This document shows positions 7,963 through 17,091 of a stretch of 64,000 nt of DNA, piece after piece. The notes beneath the pieces were generated by a model, which saw only the letters and a list, made by a program, of their open reading frames with translations, searched no databases and had not been told where the DNA came from. The stretch lies in contig NZ_FQVI01000001.1 of the NCBI RefSeq assembly GCF_900129135.1, positions 243,085 through 307,084 on the forward strand. Reading direction: 5' to 3'. The stretch is from Lactonifactor longoviformis DSM 17459. GTDB taxonomy: Bacteria > Bacillota > Clostridia > Lachnospirales > Lachnospiraceae. Numbering within the stretch: the stretch's first letter is position 1; every line of letters starts with the position of its first letter. Position numbers and translations under genes: made by a program.

Positions 7963-8610
7963 CTAAAACTCATGCTTTCCGGTAATTGAAAATTCTACCC
8001 ACTGGGCAATATTTTCTGCATGATCGCCGATTCGCTCAAAATATTTGGCAACCATAATAAGATCAAAGTAAAACTCTCCATTCTGGCTGTCTTTTACAAC
8101 CAGTTCTATCAACTCACTTTTTACCTCCTGAAACAGATCATCCACCACATCATCATATCTGACCACCTCCTGAGCCATTTTCAGGTCCCGGTTTACATAG
8201 GAATCAATGCTCTCCGTAACCATCTTCGTAGTAGCCTTGGCCATGTCTCCGATGTGAATCTTGCTGGCATTTTGACGCACCTGGACATATTTAGAGATCT
8301 CTGCAATGTCAGCCGCCTGATCTCCGATGCGCTCCATATCAGAAATCATCTTAAGCGCAGAGGAAATCTGTCTCAGATCCCTGGCGACCGGCTGCTGCTG
8401 CAGAAGCAGCTTCATACACAGAGCCTCTATGTCACGCTCTTTCTGATTGATTTCATCCTCAATCCCCATAACCTCTGCCACGCACTCTTCATTTTTATCC
8501 ACATTGAGCAGTGCCTCATTTGCCTTATTAATAGCTGATTCACACAGGGCGCCCATCTTGATTAATTCAATGTTCAGCTGTTCAAGCTGCTGTTCGAACC
8601 TGATTCTCAT
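7963..8610 (-). CDS. phoU: Phosphate transport regulator PhoU
   Basis: A 215-residue all-helical protein of normal PhoU length with two three-helix repeats, each carrying an acidic metal-binding pattern: ERIGDQAADIAE near residues 92-103 and ERIGDHAENIAQW near 193-205. PhoU links the Pst transporter to PhoR and represses the regulon when phosphate is plentiful. It begins at the last base of pstB (overlap at 8610) and has GGAGG upstream. Confidence 0.95.
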   Translation of the reverse strand: MRIRFEQQLEQLNIELIKMGALCESAINKANEALLNVDKNEECVAEVMGIEDEINQKERDIEALCMKLLLQQQPVARDLRQISSALKMISDMERIGDQAADIAEISKYVQVRQNASKIHIGDMAKATTKMVTESIDSYVNRDLKMAQEVVRYDDVVDDLFQEVKSELIELVVKDSQNGEFYFDLIMVAKYFERIGDHAENIAQWVEFSITGKHEF

Positions 8611-9359
8611 TATCCAAACCTCCCGGTAATATAGTCCTCTGTTTTCTTGTTATTCGGAACAGAAAATACCTGCTCTGTCTCCCCATACTCGATGACCTCT
8701 CCCAAAAGGAAAAAGACTGTTTTGTCTGAAATACGGGCCGCCTGCTGCATATTGTGTGTAACCATAATAATAGTATAATCTTTTTTCAATTCTATCGCAA
8801 GGTCTTCGATTTTTGAAGTCGAGATAGGATCTAAGGCCGAGGTAGGTTCATCCATCAGGAGTACCTCCGGCTCTACCGCAAGCGCCCTGGCGATGCAGAG
8901 ACGCTGCTGCTGTCCTCCGGACATGCCCAGAGCACTTAACTTCAGCCGGTCTTTCACTTCCTCCCAGATGGCGGCATCTCTCAGGGACTTTTCCACAATA
9001 TCGTCCAGTTTTGCCCTGGAATGAATTCCGTGGGTTCTGGGACCGTACGCAATATTGTCATAGATACTCATAGGGAAGGGATTCGGCTTCTGAAACACCA
9101 TGCCCACTCGTTTGCGCAGATGATTCACGTTCATATCCCCGTAGATATCCTCCCCGTCCAACAACACCTTTCCCGTGATTCTGCATCCCTCCACCAAATC
9201 ATTCATCCGGTTCAGAGATTTTAATAAGGTTGATTTGCCGCACCCGGAGGGCCCGATGAAGGCGGTTATTTCGTTGGGCGGCAGATTCAGATTCACATCC
9301 TTCAGGGCATGAAAATCATCATAATATAAATCCAGATTTGAAATCGTAAACTTATCCAT
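8610..9359 (-). CDS. pstB: Phosphate ABC transporter ATP-binding protein
   Basis: A 249-residue ABC ATPase with Walker [10 protein letters not shown] (residues 34-42), Q-loop [18 protein letters not shown] characteristic of PstB, signature [10 protein letters not shown], Walker [13 protein letters not shown] and switch His in MVTHNMQQA. It powers high-affinity phosphate import together with PstA and PstC and is followed directly by phoU. Confidence 0.97.
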   Translation of the reverse strand: MDKFTISNLDLYYDDFHALKDVNLNLPPNEITAFIGPSGCGKSTLLKSLNRMNDLVEGCRITGKVLLDGEDIYGDMNVNHLRKRVGMVFQKPNPFPMSIYDNIAYGPRTHGIHSRAKLDDIVEKSLRDAAIWEEVKDRLKLSALGMSGGQQQRLCIARALAVEPEVLLMDEPTSALDPISTSKIEDLAIELKKDYTIIMVTHNMQQAARISDKTVFFLLGEVIEYGETEQVFSVPNNKKTEDYITGRFG

Positions 9360-9363
9360 GTCT

Positions 9364-10230
9364 TTATCCTTTCTTCACTTTCTTGGCCAGAGCACCAGAC
9401 AGCCAGTTAATCAGCAGTACAATAATAAGGAGAACCACCGCCGTGGCATATGCCTGGTCGGTATAAAGGCCTTCACTGGACAAGGCATACATATGCACAG
9501 ACAGCGTTCTCGTGGAAGACAGGAGGCTGCTTGGCACTTCAGCTACTGTTCCCGCCGTATACATAAGGGCCGCTGTCTCTCCCACAATTCTTCCGATGGC
9601 CAGAATGACTCCGGAAAGGATACCGGGAACTGCTGACGGAAGGACCACGACAAAGACTGTCCTGAGACGTCCGGCTCCCAGCCCAAAGCTCCCCTCCCGA
9701 AACGTATCGGGCACAGACCCCAGTGCTTCCTCTGTGGTTCTCATAATTACCGGCAAAATCATAATTGCCAGAGTAAATGCGCCCGCAAGAAGGGAATACC
9801 CCCATTTCAGTGTTGTCACAAAAAACAGCAGGCCGAAAAGTCCGTAAACAATAGATGGAATTCCCGTCAGCGTCTCAGCCGTCACACGCACAATTTCCAC
9901 TAATTTATTGCCCCGCTTGGCATACTCTACCAGATAGATCGCGGCAAAAATTGCCAGAGGGCCTGCGATCAGCAGGGATAACAGTGTCATAAGTATGGTA
10001 TTGATAAGTGCAGGAAGCAGAGAAACATTCTCCGTATTGTATGTCCATGCAAAAAGAGACGGCGTAAGGTTCGGTATCCCCTTTACCATAATGTATCCAA
10101 TGAGAAAAAGAAGAGCACATACTGTTATCAGGGACGCCAGTGCCACTAAAATCAGCAGAAACAAGGACAGAGGACTGCTCCTATAAGCCTTTGCTTTTTG
10201 TTTCCAGGTTTGCTTATTCATTGCCTGCAT
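9364..10230 (-). CDS. pstA: Phosphate ABC transporter permease PstA
   Basis: A 288-residue inner-membrane protein with six hydrophobic segments and the BPD-transport coupling loop [20 protein letters not shown] near residues 175-195. The start ATG at 10230 has AGGAGG upstream and overlaps the end of pstC. Together with PstC it forms the phosphate channel. Confidence 0.95.
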   Translation of the reverse strand: MQAMNKQTWKQKAKAYRSSPLSLFLLILVALASLITVCALLFLIGYIMVKGIPNLTPSLFAWTYNTENVSLLPALINTILMTLLSLLIAGPLAIFAAIYLVEYAKRGNKLVEIVRVTAETLTGIPSIVYGLFGLLFFVTTLKWGYSLLAGAFTLAIMILPVIMRTTEEALGSVPDTFREGSFGLGAGRLRTVFVVVLPSAVPGILSGVILAIGRIVGETAALMYTAGTVAEVPSSLLSSTRTLSVHMYALSSEGLYTDQAYATAVVLLIIVLLINWLSGALAKKVKKG

Positions 10231-11093
10231 TATTTCTGCCTCCTTTTGAGTAACGAGAATAATAGGTTGATAATCAGAATAAACACAAAGAGTACCACTG
10301 CCGTTGCAATGAGCGCTTCTCTGTGAAGATCCGCCGCATACCCCATCTCCAAAACAATATTGGCGGTCAGGGTTCTGACCCCTTCGAAGAGTCCTTTTGG
10401 CATCCGCGGCTGATTGCCTGCTATCATAATCACCGCCATGGTTTCTCCGATCGCTCTTCCAACTCCAAGTACAACCGCGGCCATAATACCTGACTTCGCT
10501 GCCGGAAACACCGTAAAAAATACGCTTCTCTCATGGGTTGCCCCCAGGGCAAGCGCTCCCTCATAATATTGGTCCGGCACAGCCCGGATTGCCGCCTCTG
10601 AAACACCGATCACTGTGGGGAGAATCATAATTCCCAGAAGAAGGGATGCCGTAAATATACTGCTGCCGTTGCCATTCAGTTCAAATGCCCTGCAGAACTG
10701 CCGCACAAGAGGTACCATTACCACCAGACCGAAAAAGCCATAGACAACTGAGGGGATTCCCGCCAGCAGATCCACAGCAGGCTTCATAAACCGGTACAGC
10801 CATTTTGGACAGAACTTAGCCATAAAAATTGCTGTCAGAATTCCGATGGGAACGCCTGCAATAATTGCTCCTGCCGTAACATAGATACTGCCCAGTATCA
10901 TGGGAAAGATGCCGAAAAGATTATTGTTCGGCCTCCAGGTCTTACCCAGAAGGAATTCCCCGGCTCCGATTTTGCCTATGGCCGGAACCCCATTTGCAAA
11001 AAGAAAGATACAGATAAGGGCTACTGCCAGTATAGAAGCGCAGGCAGATATCAGGAAGATAATTTTCATTATTGTTTCTTTCATGTCTTTCAT
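10230..11093 (-). CDS. pstC: Phosphate ABC transporter permease PstC
   Basis: A 287-residue permease with six predicted membrane segments, the PstC motif DLLAGIPSVVYGFFGL near residues 110-125 and the coupling loop EAAIRAVPDQYYEGALALGA. It follows pstS by 73 bases and overlaps pstA. The gap after pstS contains no strong terminator, so the operon is probably continuous. Confidence 0.95.
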   Translation of the reverse strand: MKDMKETIMKIIFLISACASILAVALICIFLFANGVPAIGKIGAGEFLLGKTWRPNNNLFGIFPMILGSIYVTAGAIIAGVPIGILTAIFMAKFCPKWLYRFMKPAVDLLAGIPSVVYGFFGLVVMVPLVRQFCRAFELNGNGSSIFTASLLLGIMILPTVIGVSEAAIRAVPDQYYEGALALGATHERSVFFTVFPAAKSGIMAAVVLGVGRAIGETMAVIMIAGNQPRMPKGLFEGVRTLTANIVLEMGYAADLHREALIATAVVLFVFILIINLLFSLLKRRQK

Positions 11094-11166
11094 GTTTTAC
11101 GCTCCTTCAACGCGAAAAAGGGCTGCAGCCTCTTGTTTCTGCCACAACTCTTTCGCCGTAAAATAA

Positions 11167-12105
11167 TTACTGAATATCTCCCCAGGATGTTGTCTCACCT
11201 GTGTAAATAGCTTTTACCTGGTCACTGGTCATGTCTTCTGTTGAATTTTCTTTATTAACGATTACTGCAATGCCGTCCAGTGCAATCTGAGTTGCTTTCA
11301 GACCGCCGCCTGTTTCAGAGTCCTTCAGCTCTCTGGATGCCATTCCGATATCACAGATGCCATCCATGGCGGACTGCATACCTGTTGTTGAATCACTCTG
11401 CTGTACTTCAATTTCAGCTCCGGAATTTACTTTCAAATATGCCTCCTTCAGCGCTTCCATAACCGGGGTTACAGAGGAAGAGCCTGCAACTACAATTTTT
11501 CCTGACGGTTTGCTGCCGGCATATGCTTCAGCAGAATCGTTCACAGTGATATATCCGCTGTCCTCAACTACCTTTTGCCCTTCACTGCTTAAGATGAAGT
11601 CAACAAAATCCTGAGCCACTTCACTTAAGCCTTCCTTTACAGCAATATTAAAAGGACGGGAAATTTTGTAAGTACCGCTTTTAATGTTGTCTACCGTTGC
11701 CTCAGCCCCATCGATTTTTAATGCCTTGACAGTGTCATTCAGGGAACCCAGAGAAATATAACCGATGGCATCAGGATTTCCGGCCACACTTGTCATCATA
11801 ACGCTTGTGCTGTTGGTAATTTCCGCATCCTGTGTGGTGTTGTCCACTTTTTCCCCGCTGTCATCTTTCTCTTCTACTCCAAACAGTTCAACAAACGCGC
11901 CCCTCGTACCTGAGCCGTCTTCTCTTGAAATAACGGTGATAGGATTGCTGTTACCAGACGTATCCTTCGCATCCGTATCGCCTGTGTTGTCTGTACCCTC
12001 AGTCTGTGTGTCACTGTTGGAATCTCCTGCGTTATCTCCGCAGCCTGCTAACATACCAAGGGTCATCGTTGCTGCCAAAAGTCCTGCTACTAATTTTTTC
12101 ATCAT
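11167..12105 (-). CDS. pstS: Phosphate-binding lipoprotein PstS
   Basis: A 312-residue extracellular lipoprotein. The signal peptide ends in the lipobox LAGC (residues 19-22), followed by a Ser/Thr/Asp-rich linker. Phosphate-binding loops are visible as SREDGSGTRGAFVELF near 60-75 and VAGSSSVTP near 207-215; the usual order of these two is permuted relative to many PstS proteins (SGS loop in the C-terminal half), a layout also seen in other Clostridia from memory of the family. First gene of the pst-pho operon, with a candidate Pho box upstream. Confidence 0.93.
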   Translation of the reverse strand: MMKKLVAGLLAATMTLGMLAGCGDNAGDSNSDTQTEGTDNTGDTDAKDTSGNSNPITVISREDGSGTRGAFVELFGVEEKDDSGEKVDNTTQDAEITNSTSVMMTSVAGNPDAIGYISLGSLNDTVKALKIDGAEATVDNIKSGTYKISRPFNIAVKEGLSEVAQDFVDFILSSEGQKVVEDSGYITVNDSAEAYAGSKPSGKIVVAGSSSVTPVMEALKEAYLKVNSGAEIEVQQSDSTTGMQSAMDGICDIGMASRELKDSETGGGLKATQIALDGIAVIVNKENSTEDMTSDQVKAIYTGETTSWGDIQ

Positions 12106-12160
12106 AACCTTTTACTCCTTTTTTGTTTGCTTCACTTAATACATTTAGATAGTAACAATC

Positions 12161-12211
12161 CCTTGTAAAATCCAAAAGCCTGGGCATGTTAAATAAATGT
12201 AAAATGTAAAA
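12161..12211 (-). promoter_or_regulatory. Candidate Pho box upstream of pstS
   Basis: On the minus strand TTTTACA occurs at 12211-12205 and immediately again at 12204-12198, then a TTTAACA-like unit ends at 12187, and another TTTTACA lies at 12173-12167. Bacillus PhoP binds direct TTAACA/TTTACA-type repeats, so this array 55-105 bases upstream of pstS is a plausible binding site for the operon's own PhoB-type regulator. The rest of 12106-12351 shows nothing else clear. Confidence 0.55.
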
Positions 12212-12351
12212 TCTGCCTCTCTTACTCATGATTCCCACAAAAGGCAAAGGATATGAGTTCCTCTCAGATTTTTTCCTGAAAAATGATTCACAGGTACATA
12301 TTAAAGACTGCTGCATAAAATATTACGAAGGTTCTATTTTGCGAGGTACTT

Positions 12352-13617
12352 ATGAATTATTCGCATATGCGCGCTATGCAGGATAATCGGGTGGATCGGG
12401 GCAGGCTTATGGTAACTGTCCAGTCATCCATCCGGAATCTGCCCATCACAAATGCTAAAGTAACCATCTCCTACTCCGGAGATCCCGAAAGCCCTATCGA
12501 AGAATTAACAACAGATGCAAACGGTCAGACACCTGAGATCGAGCTTCCGGCACCGCCGCTGGATTACAGTATGGCTCCCTCAGAGTATCAGCCCTATTCT
12601 GAATACACAGTGCAGATCAATGCTGACGGCTTTGAGCCCATCGACGTCTCAGGCACAGAGGTTCTCCCGGAAGCCGAGGCACTTCTCCCGGTTCGTATGC
12701 AGCCCACAGCTCCCGGAGAACAATTCCAGAACATCGTGATTCCGGCTCATACCCTGTATGGAGAATACCCTCCTAAGATCCCTGAGGATGAGATCAAGCC
12801 TACCAATGAATCAGGGGAGATTGTCCTGAGCAGGGTTGTGATTCCGGAATATGTTGTAGTGCACGACGGCGCCCCCAGTGATTCAACAGCAGCAAACTAT
12901 TATATCCGTTACAGGGACTATATCAAAAATGTTGCATCCAGTGAGATATACGCTACCTGGCCGGATAATACGATACGTGCCAATGTTCTGGCCATTATGT
13001 CCTTTACCCTGAACCGTGTTTACACAGAGTGGTATCGGAATAAAGGGTATGATTTTACCATTACTTCATCCACCGCTTATGATCATAAATTTATGTACGG
13101 AAGAAATATTTTCAAGAGCATTTCTGATATTGTGGATGAATTATTCTCCAATTATCTCTCACGGCCGAATGTAAAACAGCCTATCCTGACACAGTACTGT
13201 GACGGACAGAGGGTCTCCTGTCCCAACTGGATGAGTCAGTGGGGCTCAAAATACCTGGGCGATCAGAATTATTCCGCCATTGAAATCCTCCGGCACTATT
13301 ACGGCGATAATATGTACATTAACTCCGCCGAGGAGGTTTCAGGGGTTCCCGCCTCATGGCCCGGCTACAATCTGGATATAGGCGCCAGCGGAGACAAAGT
13401 ACGCCAGATGCAGGAACAGCTTAATACCATCGGTGAAGTTTACACTGCGATTCCTTCCATCGCTGCTGACGGCATCTACGGGGAGGGCACACAGAATGCA
13501 GTCAGAGAATTCCAGAGCATTTTCGGTCTCCCTCAGACCGGAATCGTAGACTACCGCACCTGGTATAAGATACAGGAAATCTTTGTAGGTGTTACAAGAA
13601 TTGCGGAACTTCAGTAG
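12352..13617 (+). CDS. Candidate SleC-type spore cortex-lytic protein (SpoIID-like plus peptidoglycan-binding domain)
   Basis: The 421-residue protein has three parts: an N-terminal beta-rich region like carboxypeptidase-regulatory domains (GRLMVTVQSSIRNLPITNAKV, about 18-115), a middle region with RANVLAIMSFTLNRVYTEWY and a SQWGSKYLGDQNYSAIEILRHYYG end that resembles SpoIID-type lytic enzymes (about 190-325), and a C-terminal PG_binding_1 domain (about 340-412, LDIGASGDKVRQMQEQL...DGIYGEGTQNAVREFQ). This order matches clostridial SleC germination enzymes. No clear signal peptide is seen. Divergent from pstS, ended by a strong terminator. Alternative: another peptidoglycan-remodelling protein of sporulation. 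Confidence 0.65.
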   Translation: MNYSHMRAMQDNRVDRGRLMVTVQSSIRNLPITNAKVTISYSGDPESPIEELTTDANGQTPEIELPAPPLDYSMAPSEYQPYSEYTVQINADGFEPIDVSGTEVLPEAEALLPVRMQPTAPGEQFQNIVIPAHTLYGEYPPKIPEDEIKPTNESGEIVLSRVVIPEYVVVHDGAPSDSTAANYYIRYRDYIKNVASSEIYATWPDNTIRANVLAIMSFTLNRVYTEWYRNKGYDFTITSSTAYDHKFMYGRNIFKSISDIVDELFSNYLSRPNVKQPILTQYCDGQRVSCPNWMSQWGSKYLGDQNYSAIEILRHYYGDNMYINSAEEVSGVPASWPGYNLDIGASGDKVRQMQEQLNTIGEVYTAIPSIAADGIYGEGTQNAVREFQSIFGLPQTGIVDYRTWYKIQEIFVGVTRIAELQ

Positions 13618-13632
13618 CCGCTGACGCAATAA

Positions 13633-13659
13633 GGGCCGGGAACCCATCGTTCCCGGCCC
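13633..13659. terminator. Bidirectional terminator between sleC-like gene and dehydrogenase gene
   Basis: An 11-bp perfect stem (GGGCCGGGAAC with GTTCCCGGCCC) with a 5-base loop lies between two convergent genes; a T-rich stretch follows on the plus side. Confidence 0.85.
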
Positions 13660-13676
13660 GCTTATCTGCCTTTTTA

Positions 13677-14651
13677 TCATACCAGTTTAAATACCTTGTC
13701 TTTTTCTCCCTCCAGATAATAGCGAATATTTTCCATTGAGATCCTCTCACAGGCTTCAATGGAATCGTCCGAATAAAAAGCACTGTGGGGCGTAATAATC
13801 ACATTCTCCCTGTTGGTAAGCCTGCTGGCTGCAAGGTCAGGCGATTCACTGTAAAGCACATCCAGACCAGCGCCTCTGACAAGACCCTTATCCAGTGCCT
13901 CCGCCAGATCCTCCTCATTGATCATGCCGCCTCTTGCCACATTAATGATAAAAGGATGCTTTTTCATTTTAGCGAAGGTATTTTTATTAAAAAAGCATTC
14001 ATTCTCTTCCGTCATGTTCATATGGATGGTAATAATATCAGAGCTTCCCAGAAGGGTGTCGATATCGGTCAGCAATACCCCCATAGCATTGGCGGCTTCC
14101 GCCTCGATATAAGGATCGTATGCAATCACTTTCATCCCAAAGGCCTGCGCCCTTTTCGCCACGGCCCGGCCAATCTTTCCGAATCCTACAATTCCCAGAG
14201 TCTGGCCTTCAATCCGCCGGACCTCACGATCTTTTAAGCTCTCAATCTCCCATGCCTTATCCTGGTTTATTCTTCTTGTATGATAGGGAAACATCTTGCA
14301 CAGTGCCAGCATAAGTGCCATAGCATGGTCTGCTACCTCCTGGGTACAGTATTCTCCCACCGCACATACAGCAATCCCCTTTGCCTTTGCATAATCAGAA
14401 TCAACGAAATTCCAGCCTGTTGCCTGCACAGATATAATTCTGCACTTTTTCAAGTGATCAATCGCCGCTTTATCAAGAGGGGCAAACCCCGTCAAAACTG
14501 CATCTGCATCTTCTAAAGCCTCATAATATGCCTCCAGATGGTCTTCGTCATACACCGCAAATCCGATCTCTGCGCCGTCCGGCAGATACATCATCTCCGT
14601 TTTAATATCCCTGTTTCTGCTCTCAGGATACTCAGCAAATACAACCTTCAT
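13677..14651 (-). CDS. D-isomer-specific 2-hydroxyacid dehydrogenase
   Basis: The 324-residue NAD-dependent enzyme has the Rossmann motif LGIVGFGKIGRAVAKRAQAFG near residues 148-168, catalytic Arg in NVARGGMINEEDLAEAL, Glu and a C-terminal ITPHSAFYSDDS with the catalytic His. This family interconverts 2-keto acids and D-2-hydroxy acids; the substrate (lactate, glycerate or other) cannot be told. Start chosen at ATG 14651, preceded by AAGGAGG; an upstream in-frame ATG at 14717 lies inside the repeat-rich leader. Probably controlled by the divergent FadR-type regulator. Confidence 0.88.
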   Translation of the reverse strand: MKVVFAEYPESRNRDIKTEMMYLPDGAEIGFAVYDEDHLEAYYEALEDADAVLTGFAPLDKAAIDHLKKCRIISVQATGWNFVDSDYAKAKGIAVCAVGEYCTQEVADHAMALMLALCKMFPYHTRRINQDKAWEIESLKDREVRRIEGQTLGIVGFGKIGRAVAKRAQAFGMKVIAYDPYIEAEAANAMGVLLTDIDTLLGSSDIITIHMNMTEENECFFNKNTFAKMKKHPFIINVARGGMINEEDLAEALDKGLVRGAGLDVLYSESPDLAASRLTNRENVIITPHSAFYSDDSIEACERISMENIRYYLEGEKDKVFKLV

Positions 14652-14665
14652 ATCATCAACCTCCT

Positions 14666-14768
14666 TATACATTGTCATACGGTGTAGCCGTATGCCCGCC
14701 CGCAGGGCATGTGTCACGGGATGCCCTTTGGGTATACATTATCATACGGTGCAGCCGTATGCCCGCCC
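14666..14768 (-). repeat. Hairpin-rich leader with 36-bp direct repeat upstream of dehydrogenase
   Basis: Two 36-base direct repeats (14666-14701 and 14733-14768) differ at two positions. Each contains a 7-bp stem (CATACGG with CCGTATG). Between them is a third hairpin (AGGGCAT with ATGCCCT, 14704-14728). In the minus-strand transcript these would form three consecutive hairpins ahead of the dehydrogenase ribosome binding site. Neither a known riboswitch core nor a T-run terminator is evident. Confidence 0.8.
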
Positions 14769-14798
14769 AATTATTCTGATGTAAAAGTAAATTTACTC

Positions 14799-14827
14799 TT
14801 GAAATTGGTCTGACCAATTGTTATAAT
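14799..14827 (+). promoter_or_regulatory. Promoter with embedded FadR-family operator
   Basis: TTGAAA (14799-14804) and TATAAT (14822-14827) are 17 bases apart. The spacer contains the palindrome AATTGGTC-T-GACCAATT (14803-14819), which carries the TGGTC/GACCA half-sites typical of FCD-subfamily GntR operators. A regulator bound here would block RNA polymerase, so autorepression is expected; the shared intergenic region also allows control of the dehydrogenase gene. Confidence 0.85.
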
Positions 14828-14907
14828 ATTATTATACACTATAACTGCCAAAACGTAAATACATTTTATCCTGTTATTTATTTAACTTTTTAAAAGGAGA
14901 GGAAAAC

Positions 14908-15645
14908 ATGGAATTCACAAAATCAACCACGAACTGCAACGAAGTATTCAGAAAAATTGAGCAGGATATTCTCACCGGAGAGCTGGAATGCGGGGACAAG
15001 CTTCCTACAGAGCGGGATATGGCCGCGTCCATGTCTCTGAGCCGCTCGTCTGTAAGGGAAGGACTGAAGGCACTGGAAATTATGGGGATCCTGGAAAGCC
15101 GCCAGGGAGGCGGCAACTATATCACCCAGCACCCGGAAAACACAATCAACAATACCCTCTGCATCATGTTTGCCTTAAGCAAAGGAAAGCTGGACGATCT
15201 TCTCCAGCTCCGCAAGGTTCTGGAAATGGAAGCATGTAAATATATCGTACGAAATGTCCCTGATCCTGCCATTCTGCAGCTAGAGGCCTCTATGGTTCCT
15301 CCCCAGGCCCACATGGAAAACGGCAAGGAACTATCTGTGGAGCTTCTCACAGCATACGACAGCAATTTTCACATGGCACTGCTTGATCTCTCCGACAATA
15401 TTCTCTACAAATACCTGTATCAGACTCTTTTTGTTCTGATTCAGCAGTACTTTCAGGGGATGGCAGAGGTTACCTATGAGAAGGCGGAATACCAAAAAAC
15501 TTACGAAGAGCACCTGGCAATCCTTACCGCTTTGAAGAAAAGGGATGAAAAACTGCTGGAGGAGATGATTGAGACGCATATCAGAATCGACGAGACTTAC
15601 AGAGAATCTCTTCCCAGACACACAAAGATGGGGATCTCCATATAG
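14908..15645 (+). CDS. FadR/FCD-subfamily GntR transcriptional regulator
   Basis: A 245-residue regulator: N-terminal winged helix (about 10-75, with GDKLPTERDMAASMSLSRSS and VREGLKALEIMGILE) and a C-terminal all-helical FCD ligand domain (about 90-230) with metal-binding candidates in DSNFHMALLDLSDN and the late ETHIRID His. Family members bind small carboxylates such as lactate, pyruvate or sugar acids, which fits the divergent 2-hydroxyacid dehydrogenase. Preceded by AAAAGGAGAGG and a strong promoter with its likely operator. Confidence 0.9.
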   Translation: MEFTKSTTNCNEVFRKIEQDILTGELECGDKLPTERDMAASMSLSRSSVREGLKALEIMGILESRQGGGNYITQHPENTINNTLCIMFALSKGKLDDLLQLRKVLEMEACKYIVRNVPDPAILQLEASMVPPQAHMENGKELSVELLTAYDSNFHMALLDLSDNILYKYLYQTLFVLIQQYFQGMAEVTYEKAEYQKTYEEHLAILTALKKRDEKLLEEMIETHIRIDETYRESLPRHTKMGISI

Positions 15646-15703
15646 GAGAACATCCGGCTATCCAGCATCCCGCCCGGAGAACCTTTTCCACTATACTAAA
15701 AAG

Positions 15704-15735
15704 GCAGCCGGGAGGCTTTATCTGCCTCCGGCTGC
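15704..15735. terminator. Terminator between gntR-type gene and rseP
   Basis: A 12-13-bp GC-rich stem (GCAGCCGGGAGGC with GCCTCCGGCTGC) with a short loop lies between convergent genes. Confidence 0.8.
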
Positions 15736-15759
15736 GCATAGCTGTGCATCCTGGTAAAC

Positions 15760-17088
15760 TCAGAACAGTTTGCGGATATCATTAAACATTACAAATACCA
15801 TCAATGCCATTAAAAGCATAAAACCTGCAAAGTGGACCATACCTTCCACGTTCCGGTTCAGTGCCTTGCCCCGGATTGCCTCGATAATCAGAAAGACAAG
15901 GCGTCCTCCGTCCAAAGCTGGAATCGGCAGCAGGTTCATGACTCCCAGGTTCGCAGACAGAAGAATGGCCCAGTAAATCATCTGCAGGGAAACCATCTTC
16001 GTCCCTTCCGGCTTTGCCTGATCGATGGAGTCACCGATGGCATTTACGATTCCCACTGGTCCGGAAAGGTCGTTCACTGTAAACTGCCCTTTAACAAGCA
16101 TAAATAAGCTTTCCACTGTGGTACGAATCCAATACTTTACTTCTATGAAGCTATACTTCATAACCCCCAGGAAGTTCGTTTTCTCCCTCCCCAGGTTATA
16201 AGCGAACCCAAGAGAGATATTCTTATTCATCCTGGGAACTACAGAAACTTCCTTTTCTTTGCCGTCTCTCTCGTATCCGATGGTTACTCTCTGACTGCTG
16301 AGGGGATTTGCCTCCAGATACTTTACCAGCCCATTGGCATCCCCGATGGGGGTTCCGTCTATGCTGGTAATCACATCCCCGATCTGAAGTCCGGCTTCCT
16401 CCAAAGGAAGTCCTCTGGAAAGACTGGTTATCTCAGCCGGGCCGTCGGGCGTATAGCCGAAGCCAAGCATATACTTTTCCACACTCTCTGCCTGATAGCG
16501 GACTGACTGTTTTTTTCCGTCTCTGGTGTAGGTAAGGTTTATCTCGTCGCTGGTAAGTCCGTGCAGGGCAATGTACGTATCCATATCCCTGGCGATATCT
16601 ACGCTGCGGCCCTCAAACTTTGTGATGATATCTCCGGCCTGAAGACCTGCCTCTGCCGCCGGGGAGCCCTCCGGCACTTCCATCACCTCCGCAGGATCAT
16701 ATCCCACCACACTGACAATAATCATAGCAAATGCAAACGCCATAAAAAAATTAAAGATTGGCCCCGCGGCTACCACAGCGATCCGTCCCCAGATCGGGGC
16801 ATTGTTAAACGTATTCTCCCCCTGTTCATCTCCGTCTTCTCCTACCATAATACAGGAACCGCCAAAGGGCAGAAGCTTTACGGAATACCTGGTTTCCCCC
16901 TTCACTGTGCTGATCAAACGGGGGCCCATTCCCAAAGAAAACTCCACGACGCCAATGCCGTTTCTCTTTGCCAACAGAAAATGTCCCAATTCATGAAAAA
17001 TTACGATGACGCTGAATACCAGCATTGCCACCAAAAGTTTTATGAGAAACGGCCCTGCGTTACTTACCATATGAAATATACTGCTCAT
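15760..17088 (-). CDS. rseP: Site-2 membrane metalloprotease RseP
   Basis: A 442-residue intramembrane zinc protease. HELGH (about residues 31-35) and the C-terminal MNLLPIPALDGGRLVF motif near 388-403 supply the metal site; two PDZ domains lie between (EVPEGSPAAEAGLQAGDII near 140 and SRGLPLEEAGLQIGDVI near 225). It cleaves membrane-embedded anti-sigma factors and remnant signal peptides. It begins three bases after dxr and ends the pyrH-to-rseP gene string. Confidence 0.93.
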   Translation of the reverse strand: MSSIFHMVSNAGPFLIKLLVAMLVFSVIVIFHELGHFLLAKRNGIGVVEFSLGMGPRLISTVKGETRYSVKLLPFGGSCIMVGEDGDEQGENTFNNAPIWGRIAVVAAGPIFNFFMAFAFAMIIVSVVGYDPAEVMEVPEGSPAAEAGLQAGDIITKFEGRSVDIARDMDTYIALHGLTSDEINLTYTRDGKKQSVRYQAESVEKYMLGFGYTPDGPAEITSLSRGLPLEEAGLQIGDVITSIDGTPIGDANGLVKYLEANPLSSQRVTIGYERDGKEKEVSVVPRMNKNISLGFAYNLGREKTNFLGVMKYSFIEVKYWIRTTVESLFMLVKGQFTVNDLSGPVGIVNAIGDSIDQAKPEGTKMVSLQMIYWAILLSANLGVMNLLPIPALDGGRLVFLIIEAIRGKALNRNVEGMVHFAGFMLLMALMVFVMFNDIRKLF

Positions 17089-17091
17089 AAT

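Noticed and set aside
12032-12316. Open frame overlapping the pstS start region
   Set aside because: It spans the promoter/Pho-box region and overlaps the signal peptide of pstS in another frame.
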